Source: Candidatus Kuenenia stuttgartensis
GTDB taxonomy: Bacteria; Planctomycetota; Planctomycetia; Pirellulales; UBA1268
Length of the DNA stretch: 62,401 bases
Direction: 5' to 3'
NCBI GenBank assembly: GCA_945891385.1
Contig: CAMDDJ010000016.1
Coordinates: 1-62,401 of the forward strand
In this document: one piece after another, positions 8,195-17,023 of the stretch
How the letters are laid out: each line of letters opens with the position of its first letter
How positions within the stretch are numbered: position 1 is the first letter of the stretch
Position numbers and translations under genes: made by a program
Notes under the pieces: generated by a model
What the model was told of the DNA's origin: nothing
The model's database searches: none
Seen by the model: only the letters and a program-made list of their open reading frames with translations

Positions 8195-10051
8195 ATGAAG
8201 GCGTCGTTTGGTTCGATCCGGTCCGCGGTGGTCGTGGCCTTGGTGGTGACGACGGGACTCCCGCTGGCGACACGGTCAGCCCGGGCTGCCGAGGATGATG
8301 GTCAGCTGAAGTGGACGCCGCACCGGGCGAGTCTCGCTCCGCCGACCGACGCCGAACCCGGATCACCTGAAGCCGCGGTGCCGACCGCGGAACTCCGCGG
8401 CGATTCGCCGGCCCCGGTCGCCCCCACAGGCGCACCGGCGAGCGTCACGCTGCCCGACGGCGTGCCCGCCATGCAGCAGCCGGCCCCGCGGCAGCAGGTC
8501 GTGGCTGCCATGCGGCCGCGCCGACCGGCCCCGCCCCCGCCCGCCTGGACGAACGCCCTGGACACGAAGCGGTTCTATGACCCGACCAATCCGGAGAGCG
8601 TGCTTGGATTCAACATCCTCCGCACTCCCAAGGGTACGAGCGGCCGACCGATTCTTGCCCCCGAAGGCCAGCAGGCCGTGGCGATGCAGGCGGCCGTCGA
8701 GCGGCAGGCTTTGGGTGACGCCCGCTACCGAGGTGGACCGGCCCCGCGATATGCCGGCCCGACCAACCGACCGGAACGGCTTGCCATGAATGTCGACGGC
8801 ATTCCGTCGGTGATGGCCCGTGCGCCCCAAGCGGCCGCCCTCGATGGCGAGCGCAGCCCCACGCCCGCGACCGCCGCGCAGCCGCGGGCGGTCAGCGATT
8901 CGACCTCCGGAGGGCCGGAGATCGAGTCGATCGGCCCCGGGATCGAGATGCCCGACGCCTACGATGAGCCACTCCCACCGCCCGGATTCGAGGGCGGATT
9001 CGACGGCGGGTACGAGCAGGGCATGGGAGGCATGGAGGGCATGGCCGATCCCGAATACTCCGAAGGCCTGCTGATGGGCGAGTATCCGGCTCAGCTGCAC
9101 GTCGAGAGCTTCTACGACGATCCCTATGCCTGCGAGGACGAAGGCGTGTTCCCGCTCTGGGAACATGATGGCCGGTTCTGCGCCTGGCTCCGGCAGTTCG
9201 GCCGGCCGTACTACGGCTGGAGGTGGTACCGCGACTTCACGGCCAGCGCCGGCATCACCGGGTTCACCAACTCCACCGACCTCGGCATCAACGGCAACTT
9301 TGGCACGAACGAATACCTCAACTTCGCCCTGCCCTTCTGGAATGCGTTCGGGATCGGCTGGCAGGTGGGCTGGCGGGGCGTGCAGTCGAACTTCCAGCCG
9401 GCCTCCATCGAGGTCGGTACCCGAACCCTCAATAAGACCGCCCGCACCCAGGACTTCCTCACGACCGGCTTCTTCACCCGGGCCTTCGAGGGCCGCGGCC
9501 TGCAGGGCGGCATCGCCTACGACTACCTCCACGACAGCTGGCTCGAGAACACCGACGTGTCCCAACTTCGGTACGAGGTGAGCTACGTCTACGGCTACCA
9601 CGAACTCGGCTTCTGGGGCGCGTCGAACATCGGCGACCAGCCCAGCTTGTTTGGCCCGATCACCAAGCAGAGCGGCGTGGCCAGCACCCTCGATCTCTAC
9701 ACCGGCTTCTACCGGGTCCAATTCGGCGATGCCAACGAGTGGAAGGTGTGGGGTGGCGGTACGAACGAGGCCGACGGCGTCATCGGCACGATGGTGCGGG
9801 CCCCGATGCACCGCTCACTCGCCCTCGAAGGCACCTTCACCTACGTGATCCCCGGCCGCAACCAGACGATCGACTTCGACAACAAGGGATCTATTTCCTC
9901 GTTCTCGCCGGCGGCCTGGAACGTGTCGGTGAACGTGGTCTGGTATCCGGCCGGCCGGTCGCGGCGGAGCCTTTCGAGCCCTTACCGGCCGCTGTTCGAC
10001 GTGGCCGACAACGGCAGCATGATTCGCCAGATCCAGCCCTTCGTGCCCTGA
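8195..10051 (+). CDS. DUF6666-like exported envelope protein
   Basis: 618 residues with a good ribosome site (GGAGGTG at 8184-8190, 4 bases from ATG 8195). A signal peptide ends near residue 32 (ARAAED). Residues 33-290 are Pro/Ala-rich and probably disordered. From about residue 330 the sequence is aromatic and strand-rich: WRWYRDFTASAGITGFTN, then NGNFGTNEYLNF, GIGWQVGWRGVQSNF, GGIAYDYLHDSW and FWGASN. That is the pattern of the planctomycete DUF6666 group and looks like an outer-membrane barrel. It ends in VNVVWYPAGRSR. Function is unknown; the name rests on recalled family appearance, not a search. Confidence 0.75.
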   Translation: MKASFGSIRSAVVVALVVTTGLPLATRSARAAEDDGQLKWTPHRASLAPPTDAEPGSPEAAVPTAELRGDSPAPVAPTGAPASVTLPDGVPAMQQPAPRQQVVAAMRPRRPAPPPPAWTNALDTKRFYDPTNPESVLGFNILRTPKGTSGRPILAPEGQQAVAMQAAVERQALGDARYRGGPAPRYAGPTNRPERLAMNVDGIPSVMARAPQAAALDGERSPTPATAAQPRAVSDSTSGGPEIESIGPGIEMPDAYDEPLPPPGFEGGFDGGYEQGMGGMEGMADPEYSEGLLMGEYPAQLHVESFYDDPYACEDEGVFPLWEHDGRFCAWLRQFGRPYYGWRWYRDFTASAGITGFTNSTDLGINGNFGTNEYLNFALPFWNAFGIGWQVGWRGVQSNFQPASIEVGTRTLNKTARTQDFLTTGFFTRAFEGRGLQGGIAYDYLHDSWLENTDVSQLRYEVSYVYGYHELGFWGASNIGDQPSLFGPITKQSGVASTLDLYTGFYRVQFGDANEWKVWGGGTNEADGVIGTMVRAPMHRSLALEGTFTYVIPGRNQTIDFDNKGSISSFSPAAWNVSVNVVWYPAGRSRRSLSSPYRPLFDVADNGSMIRQIQPFVP

Positions 10052-10072
10052 CGAACCTCGGCCGCAGTCGCG

Positions 10073-10116
10073 CCGATCCCGGCCGGGATCGGCCCCGGCT
10101 CCCCCGCCGAGCCGGG
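10073..10116. terminator. Two adjacent GC hairpins after the DUF6666-like gene
   Basis: A perfect 20-bp palindrome (10073-10092, halves CCGATCCCGG and CCGGGATCGG) is followed by a second stem, CCCGGCT (10094-10100) with AGCCGGG (10110-10116). There is no T-tract, so a classical intrinsic terminator is not supported; it could slow polymerase for Rho, or protect the transcript end. A TATTCT -10-like box for the next gene follows at about 10123. Confidence 0.35.
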
Positions 10117-10193
10117 CTTGGTGTATTCTGCCAGGGGCAGGGCCGCGACCGACGCGGGCCGCCTCCCTCCGGCTTTCGACCGCTCAGGACACC

Positions 10194-11723
10194 ATGCCCG
10201 ACAATACGCCGTTCGACCCCTGGGACTCCCTGGCCGATTCGCTGGGCGCGAAGCCCGCCGACAGCGCACCATCCCCCAGCCGCCCGACACCAGCACCGCC
10301 GCCGCCGCCGCGTTCGCGTGAGAAGCCCCCGGCCGCGAAGAAGCCGCAGCCGGAGCCTGAGGCAGGGAGTTGGGACAACCTGGCCGATTCGCTCGGCATT
10401 GCCCCTCCTGCCAGAGAGGAATCGGTGGCTCACCGGCCAGCGTCGCCCCAACGGCGGCCCGAGCCCGCCCTCCCACGGGACGAGAGCCACGAGCGGCGGT
10501 CATCCGAGCCACAGCCACCGACCGTCCGCGACAGTTGGAACGATGACCTTCCACCCCGACGGCCGGTCGGGGAAGCGACGGCTGAGCGTCCGGCCCGCAG
10601 CGGTCGGGAAGAAACGCCGGATTCACGCGGCGAGGGAGAGTCGCGTGGTCGACGGCGGCGGGGCCGACGCGGTGGCCGCGGTCGAAGGCGAGACGATGAC
10701 CGTCCGCTCGAATCCGGCGGCGAAACTGGCTCATTCGACCGTGAGGGCCGCGAGCCGGAGGACGTCCGCAGCCGCGAGCCGCGTGACTTCGACCGAGAAC
10801 TCGATCGCAGCACGGAGGGGCGGGAGCCTCGCCCGACGCGTCGGGCTGATGAATCGCGATCACGAACCCGCTCGCGAGATGACGAGCCGAGCCGAGAAAG
10901 CCGGCGGCGGCCGATGGGTGAGAACGGATTCGATCGCGGCGGAGATGATGTCGACCGTGAGCGACCGCTTGCGGAATGTGACGAACTCGAGGAGCGGCGA
11001 AGCCCTGCGGCGGAGGGCGAAGGTACGGACGACGATCACCGGCCTCGGAAGCGGCGCCGCCGCGGTCGTCGCGGTGGCCGGAGTCGCCCCCGAACTGGCG
11101 GCGAAACGGCGACCGGGAGCGATGTCGGTCGCGAACCGGGCTCAGGCGATGCCGATGACGAACCCCTTCCCGCGAGCTACGGCAGCCGAACGACGCCACG
11201 ATCGGAATCTGCCCTCCGAACCGAGGAATCCCGCGGTGGCGGCGATGAGCAGCCTTCGGCCGAGGGCTCGGGCGGCGAGGCTTCCAGCCGCGGCCGGGGC
11301 CGGCGGCGCCGCCGGCGTGGGGAATCTCGCACGGGAACGGATGCCCAGCGAAAGACTGGGACGGGCGAGCGGCGAGAATCCGCCCGCTCGCGCAGCGGCG
11401 AGAGCCGCCGCGTCAGGGGCAGCGAACCCCGCAGTTCCCGCAGCCGGGGCCGGCGAGACGACTTCGCACCGGTGTCGGGCCGGTTCGACGAAGATGACGA
11501 AGGGCTCGAGTTCCTGGGCGTTGAAGAGGCCGTTCGTGAAGCAACGCCTCGCAGCCGCCCGGCGGAAGACGACGACGTGCTGACCGAGAGCGGACTGAAC
11601 ACGGTCCTCGACGTGCCCAGCTGGGTTGAGGCGATCGGCATCGTGATTGCCGGCAACCTCACCGCCCGCAGCAGCCGAAGCGGCCGAAGCGAGGGCGGCA
11701 GCCCCCCGAGCCGTGGCCGCTGA
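10194..11723 (+). CDS. Arg/Gly/Glu-rich disordered protein with duplicated WDxLADSLG motif
   Basis: 509 residues, not recognised as a named family. A short motif occurs twice at the N-terminus: FDPWDSLADSLGAKP (residues ~7-21) and SWDNLADSLGIAPP (~59-72). The middle (~80-420) is extremely rich in Arg, Glu, Ser, Asp and Gly with [16 protein letters not shown] and similar clusters, like the RNA-binding linkers of RNase E or DEAD-box helicases. The last ~60 residues look folded: LNTVLDVPSWVEAIGIVIAGNL. An RNA-binding or scaffold role is an inference. A very long frame in the same direction (9739-11583) is a shadow of its composition. Confidence 0.75.
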   Translation: MPDNTPFDPWDSLADSLGAKPADSAPSPSRPTPAPPPPPRSREKPPAAKKPQPEPEAGSWDNLADSLGIAPPAREESVAHRPASPQRRPEPALPRDESHERRSSEPQPPTVRDSWNDDLPPRRPVGEATAERPARSGREETPDSRGEGESRGRRRRGRRGGRGRRRDDDRPLESGGETGSFDREGREPEDVRSREPRDFDRELDRSTEGREPRPTRRADESRSRTRSRDDEPSRESRRRPMGENGFDRGGDDVDRERPLAECDELEERRSPAAEGEGTDDDHRPRKRRRRGRRGGRSRPRTGGETATGSDVGREPGSGDADDEPLPASYGSRTTPRSESALRTEESRGGGDEQPSAEGSGGEASSRGRGRRRRRRGESRTGTDAQRKTGTGERRESARSRSGESRRVRGSEPRSSRSRGRRDDFAPVSGRFDEDDEGLEFLGVEEAVREATPRSRPAEDDDVLTESGLNTVLDVPSWVEAIGIVIAGNLTARSSRSGRSEGGSPPSRGR

Positions 11724-11735
11724 GCGAGGCACGTT

Positions 11736-12479
11736 TTACTTCAAGGCGATCGTGCGGGCGAGCGGCCGCAGGATCTGGTCGACCACACACTGATCGACTA
11801 CCTCCCGGGCCAACTGTGCCAGCCGCTCGAGCGCTTCGACGTATGTGGTGTCTGGCTCCAGGCTGCCGTATTGCCGGGCGGTCACGTAGACACTGAGCTG
11901 CTCTTCACCGAACTCGCCCGTTCGCACCTGAAAAGCGTTGGTCCGACTCTCCGTGCCGATCCGCACCTGTGTGCGGCACTCTTCGTCGAGCGCCAGCGTG
12001 AGGGATGGTTCGTAATTGATCACCCGGCCACCTGGCAGATCGCCAAATCGCTCCAACGACGGCCCGACGCCGAGGGCCTCCGCCAGCAGGGCGTTGTGGT
12101 TGCCGCGATAGGCGAAGTCGAAGCCGAACAACACGTCGAGGGCCTCGCAATCGAGCGGGCTGACCGACAAAAAGGCTGGCGCAAGGTCGAGCACGAGTCG
12201 ATGCTGCTCGATCGCCTCTTCGACCGACCCGGGATTCACCTGCCCAGAGCAGAGCCGGCGGGCCTCGACGGCCGCCCAGCGGTAGCGGCCCTGGTCCTTA
12301 TCTTCCTCCAGAACATAATCCCGCTTGTCGCGGCAGTAGAACTTCCGCATCGTCGGAAACCGCTTCTGAACCCGCTCAAAGTACTGGAGAATCGTCTCCC
12401 TCTGCGAGGGGAGCTCCATCTCCGTGGCGAGGTTCATGTTGACGTAGAAATCGTCGGCAAGCGACGCGTAGGGCGTCAT
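11736..12479 (-). CDS. Conserved-looking hypothetical cytosolic protein
   Basis: 247 residues from ATG 12479; an in-frame TTG at 12545 would add 22 residues but has no better ribosome site. No signal peptide or membrane segment. The sequence is compact and mixed alpha/beta, with ERVQKRFPTMRKFYCRDKRDY and later FDFAYRGNHNALLAEALG and a run GRVINYEPSLTLALDEECR. Codon and residue use look like a real folded protein. I do not recognise a family. Its 3' end converges with the Arg-rich gene (13 bp apart) and its 5' end diverges from the 67-residue gene. Confidence 0.65.
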   Translation of the reverse strand: MTPYASLADDFYVNMNLATEMELPSQRETILQYFERVQKRFPTMRKFYCRDKRDYVLEEDKDQGRYRWAAVEARRLCSGQVNPGSVEEAIEQHRLVLDLAPAFLSVSPLDCEALDVLFGFDFAYRGNHNALLAEALGVGPSLERFGDLPGGRVINYEPSLTLALDEECRTQVRIGTESRTNAFQVRTGEFGEEQLSVYVTARQYGSLEPDTTYVEALERLAQLAREVVDQCVVDQILRPLARTIALK

Positions 12480-12679
12480 AGGGGCAGCTCTCGGCGAGAC
12501 GGACAGGAAACCCTGAGAATAGTCGCCGATTTCCGCCGCTGTCAAAGCAGGATCGACTCGTCAGCGGCCGCGGCGTGTTCCGGGAGGTGGCACCCCGGCC
12601 AAAGACTTGGCATACTCTGAGCTGGGGGTTGCGCGTGGGTGCAGCACCCGCCGTGGCCCGTCTGGTGTGAGAACCCGAG

Positions 12680-12883
12680 ATGGCCACGAACACCCAGCCA
12701 ATTCAAATCCCTGACGACCGGCTTTCGATCGAAAAGCGAGGGGATGGCGCGCTCGTCGTGCGGGTTCAATCGGAGGGTCCCGCCGATTCGCGACTGCCCG
12801 ATGCGGTGTTCTCGTTTCGCTGTGGCGATCCGCAATACACCTACTGGCTGAGCCGGTTCCGAGCCCTCGGCAAGCGCGACTGA
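12680..12883 (+). CDS. Small hypothetical protein (67 aa)
   Basis: The product begins MATNTQPIQIPDDRLSIEK, then GALVVRVQSEGPAD, and ends FRCGDPQYTYWLSRF. Composition is that of a small folded protein and not of a frame shadow. A TACTCT -10-like box lies at about 12611. No family was recognised. It is divergent from the 247-residue gene and convergent with rho. Confidence 0.6.
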   Translation: MATNTQPIQIPDDRLSIEKRGDGALVVRVQSEGPADSRLPDAVFSFRCGDPQYTYWLSRFRALGKRD

Positions 12884-12907
12884 TCGCACGCCGGAGCCAC
12901 CGACCGG

Positions 12908-14260
12908 TCACTCCTCCCGCGAACTCGCGATCAGCGTGATGAACTCGCGGTTGCTCTTGAACTTTGCGAGCTGCTTCGTGAGTTGCTCCATCGCGTCCAC
13001 GTGATGCATGCTCGAGAGCGTGCGACGCAGCAGATTCACCGCATGAAGGGTGTTGGGGTCGAGCAGTTTCTCCTCCCGCCGTGTGCCCGACTGCGAGATG
13101 TCGATCGCCGGCCAGACACGCCGGTCGGCCAGCTTGCGATCGAGCACCAACTCCATGTTGCCGGTGCCCTTGAACTCTTGAAAGATCAGCTCGTCCATGC
13201 GGCTGCCGGTGTCGATCAGGGCCGTGGCCACGATCGTGAGCGAGCCCCCCTCCTCGAAGACACGGGCGGTCGCGAACAGCTTCTTGGGGATGTCGAGCGC
13301 CTTGATGTCGACGCCGCCCGACATCGTGCGGCCGGTGTTGCCGACCCACTTGTTGAAGGCCCGGGCCATACGGGTGATCGAGTCCATCAGCAGGAACACG
13401 TCCTTGCCGGTTTCCGCCATCCGCTTGCAGCGCTCCACCACCAGCTGCGAAAGCCGCACGTGGCTTTCGACGTCGCAGTCGAGGCTGCTAGCCAGCACCT
13501 CTCCCTTGACGCTCCGCCGCATGTCGGTCACTTCCTCCGGCCGCTCGTCGATCAAGAGCATCACGAGCGAAAGTTCGGGGTGGTTCTCCGAAACGGCCTG
13601 TGAGACCTGCTGCAGCAGCACGGTCTTACCGGTCCGCGGCGGGGCCACAATCAGGGCTCGCTGCCCCTTGCCAAGGGGCGTAAGCAGATCCATCACCCGG
13701 GTCGTGATCGGTTGCTGTCCCGTCTCGAGCCGCAGCCAGGTTTCCGGATTGATCGGCGTGAGTTGATCGAACGACTTGACGTTCGCGTATTCCTCGGGCG
13801 GCATGCCCTCGACTTCCTCGATCTCCCGCACCCGCGGCCCCTGCTGCCGCCGACCGGGCTGAACGAGCGCCTTGACGTACACCCCTTCCCGCAAGCGATA
13901 CCGCTCGATTGCCTGGGCCGGCACGAACGGATCGGTCCGCTCCCGCGTGTAGTTGTTTTCCACGCTCCTCAAGAATCCGTAGCCGTTGGGATGCATCTCC
14001 AACACGCCATGGCCGGGTTCGAGCGGAATCGGCTCCCCGTTCTCCGTCACCTCTGGTTCCAGCTCGGGCGGCCGCATGCCCTCGCTGTCCATCCCAACGG
14101 CACCGGCCCCGGCAGGCGGCGGACCGCCGTTGCCACCACCCCGGCGGTACCGACCCCGACGCCTGCCGCCTCCCTGGAATCCCTGACCCTGAGTGCCTGG
14201 CTGTCCCCCCTGGCCACCATACCCACCTGAACGGCCCCGCGATCGCCTACGTTTCGACAT
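12908..14260 (-). CDS. rho: Transcription termination factor Rho
   Basis: 450 residues. The start at 14260 is favoured by AGGAGG (14274-14279) upstream; an upstream in-frame Met at 14305 is not. The N-terminal ~60 residues are a Gly/Arg-rich extension, as in Rho proteins of high-GC bacteria. An RNA-binding cold-shock-like domain occupies ~82-150 ([16 protein letters not shown]). The ATPase core has Walker A PPRTGKT (~208-214), Walker [24 protein letters not shown] (Q-loop region) and the C-terminal secondary RNA site. It is a hexameric RNA helicase that ends transcription. It probably acts on many transcripts here, since few intrinsic terminators were seen. Confidence 0.96.
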   Translation of the reverse strand: MSKRRRSRGRSGGYGGQGGQPGTQGQGFQGGGRRRGRYRRGGGNGGPPPAGAGAVGMDSEGMRPPELEPEVTENGEPIPLEPGHGVLEMHPNGYGFLRSVENNYTRERTDPFVPAQAIERYRLREGVYVKALVQPGRRQQGPRVREIEEVEGMPPEEYANVKSFDQLTPINPETWLRLETGQQPITTRVMDLLTPLGKGQRALIVAPPRTGKTVLLQQVSQAVSENHPELSLVMLLIDERPEEVTDMRRSVKGEVLASSLDCDVESHVRLSQLVVERCKRMAETGKDVFLLMDSITRMARAFNKWVGNTGRTMSGGVDIKALDIPKKLFATARVFEEGGSLTIVATALIDTGSRMDELIFQEFKGTGNMELVLDRKLADRRVWPAIDISQSGTRREEKLLDPNTLHAVNLLRRTLSSMHHVDAMEQLTKQLAKFKSNREFITLIASSREE

Positions 14261-14754
14261 GAAGACTCCGACCCCTCCTGGGGACAACAATGATGCTCGG
14301 GACAACGATGAACCGCGACCGGCATCCTCACCGGCCGCTTGCCGGCACAGACGCCCAGCAGCGGAAAAGAATGATTGTGATCCAGAGACCCGCCTGCGGT
14401 TTCAGAGAAACGACTGGCGGGACGTGGATTCCAGAACCGAATCCTGTGGGTCCCGGGGTTGAGCGACCGTGCCACCAAACCCCATGCAAACGGAACCGTC
14501 ATCACAACGGCAACGATGAGACGTCCGGCGAGAATCGCTCTCGGAAAGCACAGCCACCCGAGGTCGAACCTCCAGCCGAAACCCGCCCCAAACACCATCC
14601 GAGACGGAAACACTGGCGAACGAGCAGTGAGACTCCACCCTCCGAGTCTCGGTAGAAACTCGTGCGAACGAGCGGTCTCACAACCACGCCTGGAAGTATC
14701 CAGAGCGGCCTTCGAGTTGTCAAGCAGGGGGGGCTAGGCCGCTCCCGCAGCGTC
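14261..14754. other. Long rho upstream region with alternative stem-loops
   Basis: No gene is credible in the 658-bp gap between rho and the next gene. At 14627-14681 there is a nested set of stems: GAGACT (14629-14634) with AGTCTC (14645-14650); CTCGT-GCGA-ACGAG (14659-14672); and an outer GTGAGAC (14627-14633) with GTCTCAC (14675-14681). The outer and first inner stems share bases, so they exclude each other. In the rho direction this lies about 370-420 nt before the start codon. Rho leaders are known to be autoregulated by premature termination; that this is such a leader is an inference. Confidence 0.35.
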
Positions 14755-14797
14755 CGGCCGGGTAAACCGGGCGGGTTTCCCGGCCGCCGGCCGTTTT
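14755..14797 (+). terminator. Strong hairpin before the thioredoxin/YHS gene
   Basis: CGGCCGGG (14755-14762) pairs with CCCGGCCG (14779-14786), extended by AAACC/GGTTT with one bulged T and a 5-base loop. A short TTTT run starts 7 bases later at 14794. It lies 120 bp upstream of the next start codon, so it could be a leader attenuator or the end of an unidentified short transcript. The T-run is too distant for a confident intrinsic terminator. Confidence 0.35.
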
Positions 14798-14918
14798 CTC
14801 GGCAAAACCGGAAGATTCCTTGCGATTTTCCCACCCCGTTCGGCCGATACCAAACACATGGAGGTGTTCCCGGCATCGATGCGCGGGGCCCGAAACCTGC
14901 AGGAGCGAGGCACGCACC

Positions 14919-16538
14919 ATGTCTCTGACGTCTCGGTCGATCCGAATCTGCCCGCGAAAGACGCCCGGCCCGGCACTTCTGGCCCTCGGATTCACGCTGC
15001 TCGCGCGGCTGGCGGCTGGAAGCGTCGTCTGGCACGCCGATCTCTCGTCGGCAACCACGGCGGCTCAGGGCAGCGGCAAGCCAGTGCTCGCGATCGTCGA
15101 TGCCGGCTGGAATCGCCAGGAGGACGGCGGACCGGACGTCTTTTCCCATCCGGAGGTTGCCGCCGTGATCGCGGCCTGCTTCGAGCCGGTGCGAATCGAT
15201 GCCGAAGCCGAGCCTCAACTCACTCGTGAACTCGCAGTTGAGCATGTACCCTCGGCCTGCGTGCTCGACGGGCACGGCCACCTGCTGACACGCTTTGAGT
15301 GTTCGACCCACGCCGCCGAGTTTGTGGCCGCCGCCGCACGGGCTGCCCAGTTGGCAGCCGCCAGCCGCACAAGCGATGGCCCTACCGACGGCCTCGCAGC
15401 CGATCCGGCCGATGCGGCCGATCCGGTTGCCCGTAAGGGATCGGCCACGGCGACCGCTTCGGCCCTTGCAAGCAAGGTGCGAAATCTGGCCGGCTTTGCC
15501 GAGACGTCGACCCTCCCAGCGGGACAACCCTCGCGCTTCCGCCCGGTTTCGGTCTCCAACGGCCTCCCCTCTGAGTCAACCGGCACTGCCGCAACGACTC
15601 CAGCCACGAACCTCGAAGCGATGCCGACGCCAGAACCCGCTCTCGCGCAAACCCCTCCCGACTGGCCGGCCGAGTCGGCTGGTCCGTCGGCGTTTGCCTC
15701 GTTCGAGCCTCAGGCCGATCGGTTCGCCACAGCCTCCCCTTCAACCAGTTCCACGGCACTGCCCACACCCGGCTATACGACCTTTCGGACACCCGCCGGC
15801 CCGCCCTCCCCTCCTCCTGCAACGGGTGCGATCGAACCGGCGGGCTCAGCAGCCGGCGGCTGGCTCGCAGGTCCGGCAGTTCCCGCGGATCCCAGCACTG
15901 CCGGAAGTCCGGCCGGACCAGCCACGGCCACGGCCGCCACCGGCGAGACGGCCGCCACTCTGCCCGAAACCACGCCGCCGGCTGCACCCGAGCAAGCCAG
16001 CATTTCGAGCACCATGATGGCGTTCCTCAAAAAGCCCTGGAGCGTGTTTTCTCGCCCGACCGTCGAGCCCACGCCCCCGCCACCGACGCTTCCGCCAGCC
16101 CGCTCCGTCACGCCCGCGGCAGTCGCCGCCTCGGCACCACCCCAGTCGCCTGATCAGCACGGCTCGATGCCGCTCGGCCTCGAAGGCTACTGCCCGGTCA
16201 CCCTGGTGGAACGAGGCACGTGGGTCGAGGGCCGAGCCCAGTGGGGCGCGCGGCACCGCGGCCGCACCTACCTCTTTGCCGGCCCCGAACAGCAGCAAGC
16301 CTTCCTGGCGAGCCCAGACAGGTACGCCCCCGCCCTCTCCGGCGACGACCCCGTGCTCGCGTTCGAGTCGGGCCGCAGCGAGCCCGGCCGCCGCGCCTAC
16401 GGGGTGAGCTACCAGTCGCGGATGTATCTCTTCGCGACGCCGGAGACCCGCGCCGCCTTCTCCGCCGACCCCGGCCGCTACACAGCGCGCGTCATGGTCG
16501 CCGAAGGCCTCGTCGCCGACGGAACTCGGCGGTTCTGA
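14919..16538 (+). CDS. Exported thioredoxin-fold protein with two YHS-like C-terminal domains
   Basis: 539 residues from ATG 14919 (AGGAG at 14901, CGAGG at 14906). An N-terminal membrane/signal segment (~16-35) is followed by a thioredoxin-like domain (~40-135: SGKPVLAIVDAGWNRQEDGG, then VRIDAEAEPQLTRELAVEHV and PSACVLDGHGHLL). The CxxC redox pair is missing: the position reads GWNRQ. Residues ~140-410 are a Pro/Ala/Ser/Thr-rich linker. The end holds two related domains: YCPVTLVERGTW...RGRTYLFAGPEQQQAFL (~420-465) and VLAFESG...YQSRMYLFATPETRAAF (~470-525), resembling YHS modules thought to bind metal or haem. Function unknown; a redox-linked binding role is only suggested. Confidence 0.8.
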   Translation: MSLTSRSIRICPRKTPGPALLALGFTLLARLAAGSVVWHADLSSATTAAQGSGKPVLAIVDAGWNRQEDGGPDVFSHPEVAAVIAACFEPVRIDAEAEPQLTRELAVEHVPSACVLDGHGHLLTRFECSTHAAEFVAAAARAAQLAAASRTSDGPTDGLAADPADAADPVARKGSATATASALASKVRNLAGFAETSTLPAGQPSRFRPVSVSNGLPSESTGTAATTPATNLEAMPTPEPALAQTPPDWPAESAGPSAFASFEPQADRFATASPSTSSTALPTPGYTTFRTPAGPPSPPPATGAIEPAGSAAGGWLAGPAVPADPSTAGSPAGPATATAATGETAATLPETTPPAAPEQASISSTMMAFLKKPWSVFSRPTVEPTPPPPTLPPARSVTPAAVAASAPPQSPDQHGSMPLGLEGYCPVTLVERGTWVEGRAQWGARHRGRTYLFAGPEQQQAFLASPDRYAPALSGDDPVLAFESGRSEPGRRAYGVSYQSRMYLFATPETRAAFSADPGRYTARVMVAEGLVADGTRRF

Positions 16539-17023
16539 TTTCAGCGCTCGCCGGGCCTCCGCCCGGCCGGCCGCCGTCCGGGCGGCCGATCGCGTGCGGC
16601 CTCCGCGGTGTGGTGACCCCGTCGGTGCGGATTGGCGTCGAAGCGGGGCGACCCAGATGGCACGCGGCGCGAGGCTGCGGCGCTTCTGACACTCCAACCG
16701 CGTCATCGGTCGGGGTTGCCCATGCCCCGGGAGCCGGCCTAGGAAACCAGCGAAGCCATGGATGGCGGAGCGCAGTTTCCTCGGAGTGAGCGAAGCCCAG
16801 GATGGGCGCAGCGAACGTCCGGCGACGGGGTATGGGCAATCCCGACCCATCAACCGACGTCACCTCCGCCGCACCATACGCCAGCGAACGTCCGGCGACG
16901 GGGTATGGGCTATCCCGACCCACCAACCGACGTCGCCTCCGCCGCGCCATCGCGCCAGCGAACGTCCGCCCAGCATCGGGCGCGGTATGATCCGAGCGAT
17001 CCAATCCATTGGGGGCGACCACG
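16539..17023. other. Non-coding gap with hairpin and tandem repeats
   Basis: No gene is supported in this 485-bp gap. Just after the YHS gene there is a 7-bp stem, GGCCGCC (16569-16575) with GGCGGCC (16581-16587), without a T-tract. Imperfect repeats of AGCGAAGCC plus GGATGG occur near 16750 and 16790 and lead into the 73-bp tandem array listed separately. A TATGAT -10-like box for glycerol kinase is at about 16986. Confidence 0.6.
16809..16968. repeat. Tandem direct repeat, period 73-74 bp
   Basis: Each unit begins CAGCGAACGTCCGGCGACGG and continues GGTATGGGC, ATCCCGACCCA, CAACCGACGTC, CCTCCGCCGC, CCAT. Unit 1 starts at 16809, unit 2 at 16882 and a truncated unit 3 at 16956, ending after AACGTCCG. 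Units 1 and 2 differ at only a few positions. The array sits just upstream of the glycerol kinase promoter region. The unit start is faintly similar to the reverse complement of the dispersed repeat at 1740 and 54280, so they may be one family. Confidence 0.7.

Noticed and set aside
9739-11583. Long plus-strand frame overlapping the DUF6666-like and Arg-rich genes.
   Set aside because: Composition is that of an alternative frame of low-complexity DNA; the chosen frames have signal peptide, motifs and ribosome site.
14306-14754. Extension of rho upstream of 14260 or a separate gene in the leader.
   Set aside because: The ribosome site supports 14260 and frames in the gap are short and atypical.
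16809-16968. CRISPR array.
   Set aside because: Only 2-3 tandem units of 73-74 bp without unique spacers; no cas genes nearby.
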